Source: Verrucomicrobiota bacterium (lineage in GTDB: Bacteria > Verrucomicrobiota > Verrucomicrobiia > Opitutales > UBA953). From it: a stretch of DNA of 5,773 nt. The DNA lies in contig SYID01000037.1 of the NCBI GenBank assembly GCA_005798925.1, positions 1 through 5,773 of the forward strand, written 5' to 3'. The translations under genes and the position numbers were made by a program. This document shows, in pieces, positions 1 through 5,515 of this stretch. Each line of letters starts with the position of its first letter. The first letter of the stretch is position 1. The notes below the pieces were generated by a model that made no database searches, was not told the DNA's origin, and saw only the letters and a list, made by a program, of their open reading frames with translations.

Positions 1-1
1 C

Positions 2-241
2 GTCATGCACGGCCTGCGCGGCCCGATCAAGGTCAAGGGCGTGAGCTACAGCTATGACATGCCTGCCGCCGGTTTCCTGACCGACGAACAGATCGCCGGC
101 GTGCTGACTTACGTCCGCCGGGAGTGGGATCACGAAGCCGACCCCGTGCCGGTCGAACTCGTGAAGAAGATCCGCGCCGAGACCAAGGGACGGAACGACG
201 CCTGGACCGACGCGGAGCTGGGCAAGAAGAAGGCCGAGTAG
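2..241 (+). CDS. c-type cytochrome, C-terminal fragment (5' end outside the window)
   Basis: This is the last 79 codons of a larger gene that enters from the left and ends at TAG (239-241). The reading frame is open to the window edge, so the Met at 5-7 is internal. The fragment has the typical end of a class I cytochrome c domain. A Gly-rich 'HGLRGPIKVKG' stretch is followed by 'YDMPAAG', whose Met (residue 20 of the fragment) is the expected axial haem ligand. Next comes a 'LTDEQIAGVLTYVRREW' helix that packs on the haem. The haem-attachment CXXCH must lie upstream and is not visible. A charged tail (EETK/GKKKAE-like, Lys-rich) closes the protein. Such domains act in periplasmic electron transfer and are often fused to quinoprotein or membrane-bound dehydrogenases; which one applies here cannot be seen. 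It converges on galM with 54 bases between the stop codons and no clear terminator. Confidence 0.85.
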   Translation, partial: VMHGLRGPIKVKGVSYSYDMPAAGFLTDEQIAGVLTYVRREWDHEADPVPVELVKKIRAETKGRNDAWTDAELGKKKAE

Positions 242-260
242 GCGAGCGGCGGCGAGCGGA
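241..260 (+). repeat. 10-base tandem duplication after the cytochrome stop
   Basis: GGCGAGCGGC is followed directly by GGCGAGCGGA, so 9 of 10 bases repeat in tandem. The first copy overlaps the last base of the cytochrome stop codon. The rest of the 54-base gap (to 295) has only short GC-rich self-complementarity around 269-282 and no T-run, so I see no intrinsic terminator for either converging gene. Confidence 0.5.
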
Positions 261-295
261 TACGTTCGACCGGCCGTCGGCCAGGATGGTCAGCC

Positions 296-1441
296 TTATT
301 TCACGATCCCGAAGCGGAAGACCAGCTTCTGCGCATACTGTTCGCCTGGGCGCAGGATGCCCGACGGGTAGCCGAGGCGGTGGAACGCGGGCTGGTTCGG
401 GGAATCAGGGAACAGTCCGGGCTCGAGGCAGAAGCCCTGGCGGAAGGAGAACGGCTTCGACCAGCGGCCCTGCACCGTGCCCGCGAGAAAGTTGCCGGTA
501 TACAACTGCAGGCCGGGCGCGTCGGTCAGGACTTCGAGCGTGCGGCCCGAGGTCGGTTCGGCCACGAAGGCCGCGGACTTCAGGGAGCGGTCCGTGCCGA
601 GCACGTAGCAATGGTCGTAGCCGCGGGCGCGGCGGAGCTGTTCGTGCGGCGCGCCGATGCGCTCGCCGAGCGCATGCGGCTGGCGGAAATCGAACGGCGT
701 GCCGGCGACGTCCATCAGCTCGCCGGTCGGGATCAGCGCCGGGCTGACCGGCACGATCTGGTCGGCGCGCAGGGTGAGGCGGTGGTCGAGGACGGTGCCT
801 CGGCCGGCGAGGTTGAAGAACACGTGATTCGTCAGGTTGCAGGCCGTGGGGGCGTCGGTCGTCGCCGCGAAGTCGATGGTCAGCTCGTCGGCATGGTCGG
901 CGAGGACGTAGGTGACCGTGACGCTGAGCGTGCCGGGATAGCCCTCCTCGCCCGCGGGGCTCACGTAGGTGAAACGTACGCCGGACGCGTCGGCGGTGCG
1001 GAACGCCGCCGAGGACCAGACGCGCTTGTCGAGGCCGCGGAGGCCGCCGTGGAGGTGGTTGCCGTTGTTGTTGCGGGCCAGCTCGATCGTCCGCCCGTCG
1101 AGGGTCAGGCGTCCGTCGGCGAGCCGGTTTGCGTAGCGGCCGACCGTGCTGCCGAGGAACGGGTTGCCGGCGGCGTAGTCGGCGAACGAGCGCAGGCCGA
1201 GCGTGACCTCGTCGATCCGGCCATGGAGGTCGGGCACGCGGACCGAGGTGAGCGTCGCACCGTAGTCGCTGACCGAGACTTCCATGCCGCGGGCGTTGGT
1301 GAGGGTGTGGAGCTCGACCGCGCGGCCCTCCAGTTCGCCATGGAGGCGCCGCAGGGCAAGCCCGGCGCGGCGGGGGCGCAGGAGGATCAGGAGCACGGCG
1401 ACGAAGAGGGTGCCGTAGGCCAGCGCTTCAGGGGAGGGCAT
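296..1441 (-). CDS. galM: Aldose 1-epimerase (galactose mutarotase) with an N-terminal hydrophobic segment
   Basis: This enzyme interconverts the alpha and beta anomers of aldoses such as galactose, the first step of the Leloir pathway. The 381-residue protein shows the full mutarotase pattern. It has R106 in 'GRYANRLADG', H131 in 'NHLHGG', H206 in 'NLTNHVFFNLAG', D276 in 'YDHCYVL' and the catalytic-base E340 in 'GFCLEPGLFPDSPNQP'. H131 and H206 are the expected substrate-binding and proton-donor histidines. Many family members read LETQHFPDSPN at the last motif; here the residues after the Glu are P-G-L. The family fold starts near residue 40 ('GRAVELHTLTNARGMEV'). The preceding ~38 residues add a hydrophobic stretch (about 8-21) followed by 'RPRR', unlike classical cytosolic GalM. 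The ATG at 1441 is the first possible start, because an in-frame TGA lies 36 bases upstream (1478-1480). No Shine-Dalgarno site is visible, so a later non-ATG start is possible. The gene stands alone, behind a terminator and a repeat cluster. Confidence 0.93.
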   Translation of the reverse strand: MPSPEALAYGTLFVAVLLILLRPRRAGLALRRLHGELEGRAVELHTLTNARGMEVSVSDYGATLTSVRVPDLHGRIDEVTLGLRSFADYAAGNPFLGSTVGRYANRLADGRLTLDGRTIELARNNNGNHLHGGLRGLDKRVWSSAAFRTADASGVRFTYVSPAGEEGYPGTLSVTVTYVLADHADELTIDFAATTDAPTACNLTNHVFFNLAGRGTVLDHRLTLRADQIVPVSPALIPTGELMDVAGTPFDFRQPHALGERIGAPHEQLRRARGYDHCYVLGTDRSLKSAAFVAEPTSGRTLEVLTDAPGLQLYTGNFLAGTVQGRWSKPFSFRQGFCLEPGLFPDSPNQPAFHRLGYPSGILRPGEQYAQKLVFRFGIVK

Positions 1442-1563
1442 GGGCGGAAATTGTCGGACGGCGGGGGGTTGGGCAAATCAAAGAAGGGAAGGCGGGGTGG
1501 CTGCATGGAGGACTGAGTGGAGCACTGAATGGAAAACATACGATTCAGGTGGCGGGAACCGCA
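1442..1563. other. Non-coding leader region of galM
   Basis: This is the first part of the 340-base gene-free stretch at 1442-1781; the rest is the hairpin cluster and the terminator listed below. It is the only place for a galM promoter between the gene and the hairpins. On the minus strand a TATGTT hexamer (1535-1540) could be a -10 box, but nothing resembling TTGACA lies 16-18 bases upstream of it. I therefore do not call a promoter. The region has stop codons in the galM frame and no other credible coding frame. Confidence 0.5.
1499..1533. repeat. Three tandem 12-base repeats upstream of galM
   Basis: On the + strand the units are GGCTGCATGGA (1499-1509), GGACTGAGTGGA (1510-1521) and GCACTGAATGGA (1522-1533). 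The second and third units agree at 10 of 12 positions. The first is one base shorter and more diverged but keeps the TGGA end. The array lies 58-92 bases upstream of the galM start, where direct repeats could be operator half-sites or slippage remnants. Nothing in the sequence decides between these. Confidence 0.5.
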
Positions 1564-1567
1564 GGAG

Positions 1568-1592
1568 GTAGGGATGCGATGACATCGCATCC
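1568..1592 (+). repeat. REP-like unit 1: GTAG plus near-perfect palindrome
   Basis: GTAG (1568-1571) is followed at once by GGATGCGATG (1572-1581), a single A, and CATCGCATCC (1583-1592). The arms are perfectly complementary over 10 bases. As a folded hairpin this gives about 9 base pairs with a three-base GAC loop. Confidence 0.7.
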
Positions 1593-1604
1593 GCCTGTCT
1601 CGAG

Positions 1605-1640
1605 GTAGGGTCGGGACCGCGTCACGACATAGTCATGTAT
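1605..1640 (+). repeat. REP-like unit 2, degenerate
   Basis: The GTAG head (1605-1608) and its GAG prefix are intact, but no long inverted repeat follows. Only short pairings remain: GTCG (1610-1613) with CGAC (1625-1628), and ACAT with ATGT around AGTC (1627-1638). This fits a worn copy of the hairpins on either side. Confidence 0.4.
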
Positions 1641-1645
1641 CGGAG

Positions 1646-1671
1646 GTAGGGTTGAGCGCCCTCGCTCAACC
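1646..1671 (+). repeat. REP-like unit 3: GTAG plus hairpin
   Basis: GTAG (1646-1649) abuts GGTTGAGCG (1650-1658), a CCCT loop (1659-1662) and the exact complement CGCTCAACC (1663-1671). This gives a 9-base-pair stem with a tetraloop. Confidence 0.7.
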
Positions 1672-1673
1672 GC

Positions 1674-1699
1674 GGCTGACCAAGGGTGGTCAGCCCTAC
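1674..1699 (-). repeat. REP-like unit 4, inverted: hairpin plus CTAC
   Basis: GGCTGACC (1674-1681) pairs with GGTCAGCC (1688-1695) around AAGGGT, and CTAC (1696-1699) follows directly. Read on the minus strand this is GTAG plus hairpin, facing unit 3 at a distance of two bases. The pair forms a head-out inverted couple like a BIME. Confidence 0.7.
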
Positions 1700-1725
1700 C
1701 CGGCCGCGCCACGGCGAACGTGCCC

Positions 1726-1752
1726 AACAAAAAAGCCGCCCGGGTGGGCGGC
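1726..1752 (-). terminator. Rho-independent terminator of the three-protease operon
   Basis: On the minus strand GCCGCCC (from 1752) pairs with GGGCGGC (to 1735) around an ACCC loop, followed by six T residues (1734-1729) and then GTT. A 7-base-pair all-GC stem plus a T-run is a standard intrinsic terminator. It begins 30 bases after the stop codon of the S41 protease gene. There is no T-run on the other side, so it works in one direction only. It separates galM from the protease transcript. Confidence 0.9.
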
Positions 1753-1781
1753 CTGATGAGGACGGCGCTCCGGGCGACGGC

Positions 1782-3980
1782 CTACTTCTTCTTTTCCGGC
1801 GGAAGGGCGACGGCGAGCGGGGTGGCGCCGGTCAGCGCGGTCCAGTCGGCCGCGATGCGGATGGCCTCCTGGAGCTGGATGTCGTATTCCGGCCAGTCTT
1901 CGTCCTCGAGCGGATCACGCATGCGCGAGGCGCGCTTCATCTTGGCGGCCGAGCCGGGGCCTTCCTTCTTCTCCTGCTCGATGGCGGCGTCGAGCTTCAC
2001 CTCGCTTGATTTGAAGGCCTGCTTCGCGTAATCGGAAAGCTCGCGGCGGATCTGTTGGCGGAACTCCAGGTCGTCCTGGCGTTCCGTCTTGCGCTGGTCG
2101 AGCGAGAGCGAGACCTCCTTGCGCACCTGCCGGTTCTTGGTCCAGTCGATGGTCCGGGAGAGCGTCAGGAACTCCGGCAGCTCGGCCTGGCGGCGGGCTG
2201 AGTTGGCGGAAAGGCGGGTGATGAGGTCATCGGTGATCTTCGCCTTCAGCCAGTCGCCTTCGTCGGCCTTGGTGAGCGTGGGCGTGACGGAGTCCCAAGG
2301 CAGGGGGCGTTCGAGGTCGCCTTCGCCGACGGGCAGCACCGAGAAGACGGACGGCACGACGATGTCGGCCGGCACGCCCTTGAGCTGGATGGAGGAGCCG
2401 CTGGGCGCATACCATTTCTGGATGGTCACCTTGACCGCCGACTTCAGCGTGCGGTCGAAGCGGCTCAGCTCGATGATGTTCTGGACCGAGCCCTTGCCAT
2501 GGGTGGTCGTGTCGCCGACCACGATGGCGCGGCGGTGGTCGCGCATCGCGCCTGCGAAGATCTCGGACGCCGACGCCGACAGCTTGGAAGTCAGCACCAC
2601 GAGCGGGCCGTTCCAGGCCACCTTCTCGTCTTCGTCGCGGTAGTCTTCGGAGCGGCCTTGGCTGTCGCGCACCTGGAGGACCGAGCCTTTCGGGATGAAC
2701 AGGCCGGAGATGTCGACCGCCTCGGTGAGCAGGCCGCCGCCGTTCTTGCGCAGGTCCATGATCAGGGCCTGCATGCCCATCGCCTTGAGCTTGGTGATCA
2801 GCTGTTCGATGTCTTCGGAAGGGCTCGAACCGGAGCCGTCCTGGTTCTTGCCGTAGAAGGAAGGCAGTTCGATGACGCCGAGCAGGTAGCTGCCGTTGCC
2901 TTGCGGGATCTCGAAGGCCTTGGCCGAGGCCATCTGGCCCACGAGCTTGATCTGGTCGCGCTTGAGCGTGACCGTCTTCCGGCCGCCGGCGGCCATGTCG
3001 ACCAGGAGGCGGACGGTCGTGCCCTGCTTGCCGCGGATGCGGCTGATGGCCTTGGAGAGGCGCATGCCGACGATGTCTTCCATCTCGCCGTCCTCGCCTT
3101 GGCCGACCGCGATGATCTTGTCGCCGGATTTCACCTGGCGGGAGAGGTCGAGCGGTCCGCCCGGCAGGAGTTCCTTGACCACGCAGACGCCGTCCTCGTC
3201 GGAGAGCGTGGCGCCGATGCCCACGAGCGAGTTGCGCATCGCGATCTCGAATTCCTCGAGCGACTGCTGGGAGAAGAACGTCGAGTGCGGGTCGTATTGG
3301 GTGGAGTAGGAGTTGAGGAAGAGCTCTTCCACTTCGTGCTGGTCTAAGTCGAGGTAGCTGCGGCCTTTCGCGTAGCGTTTCTTCAGGCGTTCGGCGGCTT
3401 CCTTGGTCTTGGCCGGGGTGATCTCGGGGAGTTCGGACTCCTTCTCCGTCTTCCCCGACCCCGTCTTGTCCTCGCCCAGGAGCTCGGAGAGCATGTCGAG
3501 GCGCAGGCGCCGGGCCCAGAGCGTGTCGGCGTCCTCGGGGGTGGCCGGCCAATCGGCCTTCTTGCGATCGACGGGGAACGTGCCCGGCTGGGTGAGGTCG
3601 ATCGGCTGGTCGAGCGCCGCCAGGTTCGCGGCCGTGCGGTCGGCCAGCTTCTTCTTGAACAGCGCGTAGATCTCGAAGGCCGGCGTCAGGTTGCCGCGCT
3701 GCAGGTAGAGGTCGAGCGTCTTGCCGTAGCGGTTGACGAACTCGTCGACTTCGGCGGACGTGAAATACATCTTCGCGCCGTCGAGGTTCTCGCAATACGT
3801 GCGCACGACCGAGTTCATGTCGATCGACCCCATGTCCTTCTTGCTGATGTGGAGCTTCTCGAGGAGGGCCGCGGTGGCGCGGGTCTCGTCGCGCATCGAC
3901 GGAGTGGTCGTGAAGGTGTCCGTCTGGGCGGAGGCCAGCGTCCCGAGGAGGAGGGAGGCCAGGAAGAGGCTGAGTCGCAT
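1782..3980 (-). CDS. prc: Tail-specific / carboxy-terminal processing protease, S41A family (Prc/Tsp-like)
   Basis: The 732-residue secreted serine protease should trim or degrade envelope proteins from their C-termini, as Prc does in E. coli. Residues 1-19 form a signal peptide ending 'LASAQ'. An N-terminal Tsp helical domain spans about 28-240, including 'DPHSTFFS' at 230-237. A PDZ domain follows at about 250-330 ('VGIGATL', 'LLPGGPLD', 'KSGDKIIAVGQ'), then the S41 core at about 345-540. The catalytic dyad is S470 in 'SASASEIFAGAM' and K496 in 'THGKGSVQ'. The Ser-Lys spacing is 26, one more than the 25 of E. coli Prc, because of a residue in 'GDTTTHGKG'. 'LRKNGGG' at 410-416 is the usual substrate-pocket segment. 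The C-terminal ~170 residues match the helical Tsp C-terminal domain, ending 'PPEKKK'. The protein is about 50 residues longer than E. coli Prc, partly from a Gly/Ser/Glu-rich linker near 170-190. The gene starts 16 bases after the rhomboid stop, without a visible Shine-Dalgarno site, and is the last gene before the terminator. Confidence 0.95.
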   Translation of the reverse strand: MRLSLFLASLLLGTLASAQTDTFTTTPSMRDETRATAALLEKLHISKKDMGSIDMNSVVRTYCENLDGAKMYFTSAEVDEFVNRYGKTLDLYLQRGNLTPAFEIYALFKKKLADRTAANLAALDQPIDLTQPGTFPVDRKKADWPATPEDADTLWARRLRLDMLSELLGEDKTGSGKTEKESELPEITPAKTKEAAERLKKRYAKGRSYLDLDQHEVEELFLNSYSTQYDPHSTFFSQQSLEEFEIAMRNSLVGIGATLSDEDGVCVVKELLPGGPLDLSRQVKSGDKIIAVGQGEDGEMEDIVGMRLSKAISRIRGKQGTTVRLLVDMAAGGRKTVTLKRDQIKLVGQMASAKAFEIPQGNGSYLLGVIELPSFYGKNQDGSGSSPSEDIEQLITKLKAMGMQALIMDLRKNGGGLLTEAVDISGLFIPKGSVLQVRDSQGRSEDYRDEDEKVAWNGPLVVLTSKLSASASEIFAGAMRDHRRAIVVGDTTTHGKGSVQNIIELSRFDRTLKSAVKVTIQKWYAPSGSSIQLKGVPADIVVPSVFSVLPVGEGDLERPLPWDSVTPTLTKADEGDWLKAKITDDLITRLSANSARRQAELPEFLTLSRTIDWTKNRQVRKEVSLSLDQRKTERQDDLEFRQQIRRELSDYAKQAFKSSEVKLDAAIEQEKKEGPGSAAKMKRASRMRDPLEDEDWPEYDIQLQEAIRIAADWTALTGATPLAVALPPEKKK

Positions 3981-3996
3981 AAGGGGGTGGGGTGGC

Positions 3997-4890
3997 TCAG
4001 CGTAGGCGGGCGCTGAGTTCTTCGAGCCTACGTTTCTCGCCGGCCGTGAGCGAGCCGAATCCCCCGGCGGAGATCTTGTCGAGCAGCCGGTCCAGTTCCG
4101 CGCGGGCCTGCGCCTGCGTGAACGGACGGTCTGGGGTGTTTACCTCGGTCGGGGCTTCGAAGGACGGGCTCGGGGCTTCGGATTCCATTGGCTCTTGGAC
4201 ATGAGCGTAGCTCGGCGCCGCATTTGTCCGTTGCAGATACCGCCAGGCGAGCCAGCCGAAGATCAGTCCGCCGAGGTGCGCCGAGTGGGCGATGCTGTCC
4301 TGCCAGGAAGGCCGCCACCGGGGCCAGGCGTGGCGGCCGGGGAGCTCGGCGAACGCCCAGCCCAGGAGGGCGAAGAGCGCCGTCACGACGAGGAGCCAGC
4401 GCACGCGCAGGGTCACGGGCAGGAAGAAGAACAGCAGCAGCGTGATCTGGTGGTCCAGCTTGTCGAGGAGCGCGACGAGCATGAGCGCGTAGACGCCGGC
4501 GGAGATGCCGACCAGCTGGCCGTCGCGCGTCCCGCCGAAGCCGGTGAGCATCCAGACGAGCGCTCCCGCCAGGGAGCCGGCGGCGAGGACCGTGACAAAC
4601 GCGCGCGTCCCGTGCTCGCGCTCCACGACGGCTCCCGTCCACCAGAGCACGAGGCAGTTGCCCAGCAGGTGCCAGAAGCCGTCATGCAGGAGGGCGTGCG
4701 TGAGCCACTGCCAGATCATCGGCGGGTGCTCGGTCAGCACGGCCCAGCCAAGCAGGTCGGCGTGCGCCGATTCCTGGATCAGGTTGACGATGAAGAAGAC
4801 GATGAGCACGCCGACGACCCAGGCGGTCGCCGAGAGCGGTTCCCGCGGAGGCCGCGGGGTCCGCATGTAGGCCCGGTCGCCGATCCCCAT
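3997..4890 (-). CDS. Rhomboid-family intramembrane serine protease with C-terminal tail domain
   Basis: Rhomboids cut transmembrane helices inside the inner membrane. This 297-residue protein has six likely membrane segments (about 22-38, 72-90, 97-116, 126-143, 163-181 and 203-219). The catalytic set matches GlpG: H74 and N78 in 'HLLGNCL' (HxxxN, oxyanion side), nucleophile S130 in 'VGISAGVYAL', and base H205 in 'AHSAHLGG'. The usual GxSG reads G-I-S-A-G, so the Gly after the Ser is Ala. The loop 'LLLFFFLPV' before segment five is family-typical. After a Pro/Glu/Ser-rich linker (about 228-255) comes a short soluble domain, 'LDRLLDKISAGGFGSLTAGEKRRLEELS', of a kind found at the end of many bacterial rhomboids (I recall it as DUF6576). 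The first ATG (4890) is chosen; Met9 (4866) is an alternative that keeps all membrane segments. It lies 16 bases after the clpP stop and 16 before the prc start, so the three are probably co-transcribed. Confidence 0.93.
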   Translation of the reverse strand: MGIGDRAYMRTPRPPREPLSATAWVVGVLIVFFIVNLIQESAHADLLGWAVLTEHPPMIWQWLTHALLHDGFWHLLGNCLVLWWTGAVVEREHGTRAFVTVLAAGSLAGALVWMLTGFGGTRDGQLVGISAGVYALMLVALLDKLDHQITLLLFFFLPVTLRVRWLLVVTALFALLGWAFAELPGRHAWPRWRPSWQDSIAHSAHLGGLIFGWLAWRYLQRTNAAPSYAHVQEPMESEAPSPSFEAPTEVNTPDRPFTQAQARAELDRLLDKISAGGFGSLTAGEKRRLEELSARLR

Positions 4891-4906
4891 GCGCGTCGGC
4901 CCGGCG

Positions 4907-5515
4907 TCAGAGTTTCTTCACGATCGCGTCGGCGAGGCCATACTCGATGGCTTCCTCGGCGGTCATGTAGAAGTCGCGGTCGGTGTCCTTGGTGACTTTC
5001 TCGATCTTCTGCTTCGAGGCCTTGGCGAGGATCTCGTTGAGCTCGGAGCGCAGGCGTTCCATCTCCTGGGCCTGGATGTGGATGTCCACGGCGGTGGCCT
5101 GGATGCGGCCCATGATGAGCGGCTGATGGATCATCACGCGGGAGTGGGGGAAGAGCAGGCGGTTGCCTTTCTCCTTGGGCGCCTGGAGGAGGATCGAGCC
5201 CATCGAGGCGGCCATGCCGGTCACGACGACCTTCACCGGGGAGGAGATCATCCGGATGGTGTCGTAGACGGCCATGCCGGACGTGATGGAGCCGCCCGGG
5301 GTGTTGATGTAGAAGGTGATCTCCTTGCCGGGGTCGATGCCGTCCAGATAGAGCAGCTTCTCGACGATGTCGCGGGCGGAGGCGTCTTCGACGGCGCCCC
5401 AGAGGAAGATCTTCCGCTGTTCGAGGAATTTCTTCTGGATGAGCAGGGCGCTCGGCCCGCCGTCCTTGGGGGCGGCCGGGGTCTTCTCGTCCTCGTCTTC
5501 GTCGTCGTTACGCAT
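4907..5515 (-). CDS. clpP: ATP-dependent Clp protease proteolytic subunit (ClpP paralogue)
   Basis: ClpP forms a barrel-shaped cytoplasmic peptidase fed by a Clp ATPase. With the ATG at 5515 the protein has 202 residues. The frame extends to an ATG at 5584 (225 residues), where an in-frame TGA directly precedes it. I prefer 5515: AAGGTG lies 9 bases upstream, the extra 23 residues look unlike ClpP, and this start leaves room for a promoter. In the longer numbering, the catalytic triad is S127 ('GMAASMGS'), H153 ('RVMIHQP') and D204 ('TDRDFYM'), all intact. R203-D204 keeps the Arg-Asp oligomer-sensing pair. The N-terminus differs from housekeeping ClpP. An acidic run, 'NDDEDEDE', and 'LLIQKKFLEQRKIFLWG' replace the usual LVPMVIEQT-type axial hairpin. 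The handle segment reads 'QPLIMGRIQATAVDIHIQA', which lacks the Gly-rich strand and is two residues longer. No Clp ATPase gene is adjacent. It is the first gene of the protease operon. Confidence 0.95.
   Translation of the reverse strand: MRNDDEDEDEKTPAAPKDGGPSALLIQKKFLEQRKIFLWGAVEDASARDIVEKLLYLDGIDPGKEITFYINTPGGSITSGMAVYDTIRMISSPVKVVVTGMAASMGSILLQAPKEKGNRLLFPHSRVMIHQPLIMGRIQATAVDIHIQAQEMERLRSELNEILAKASKQKIEKVTKDTDRDFYMTAEEAIEYGLADAIVKKL

Larger units (their letters stand above)
1565..1700. repeat. Cluster of four GTAG-headed REP-like hairpins
   Basis: GAGGTAGGG occurs three times in the same direction (1565, 1602 and 1643). A fourth unit faces them, ending in CTAC (1696-1699). In units 1, 3 and 4 the GTAG tetramer sits directly against a perfect inverted repeat. 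This matches the GTAG-REP design known from Stenotrophomonas and relatives, whose spread is linked to RAYT (REP-associated tyrosine transposase) proteins. The arms differ in sequence from unit to unit while the heads are conserved, so these are not simple duplications. The second unit looks decayed. No RAYT gene lies in the window, so the elements would be mobilised in trans, if at all. The family assignment is inferred from structure. Confidence 0.7.

Noticed and set aside
287..295. TGGTCAGCC next to the galM stop, identical to one arm of REP-like unit 4
   Set aside because: There is no complementary GGCTGACC arm and no CTAC head beside it, and a 9-base match is too short to claim a remnant.
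380..1516. Long open frame on the + strand opposite galM
   Set aside because: Its composition is Arg/Glu/Ala/Gly/Val-rich without any recognisable domain. The opposite strand encodes a complete mutarotase with all active-site residues, so this is a high-GC antisense shadow.
1442..1563. Possible riboswitch in the galM leader
   Set aside because: No known aptamer pattern was recognised. The visible structure is limited to short tandem repeats.
1565..1651. Repeated GAGGTAGGG considered as a CRISPR array
   Set aside because: The repeat is only 9 bases, the spacing is 37 and 41, and the intervening sequences are themselves palindromes. There are no cas genes.
1645..1700. Cloverleaf-like fold considered as a tRNA
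   Set aside because: It has only two inner hairpins and no TPsiC-like arm, anticodon-like seven-base loop or CCA-compatible acceptor stem. The structure is explained by two facing REP-like units.
2499..3347. Open frame on the + strand antisense to the S41 protease
   Set aside because: Low-complexity Ala/Asp/Leu-rich translation from high GC. It has no ribosome-binding site and no domain.
2227..3795. 522-codon open frame on the minus strand in another frame within the S41 protease gene
   Set aside because: The translation is dominated by Arg, Pro, His and Gly with no domain. It overlaps the conserved PDZ and S41 core in the true frame.
4195..4995. Open frame on the + strand spanning the rhomboid gene and the 3' end of clpP
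   Set aside because: It runs antisense to two well-conserved genes, and its translation is biased to Arg, Glu, Gln and Gly.
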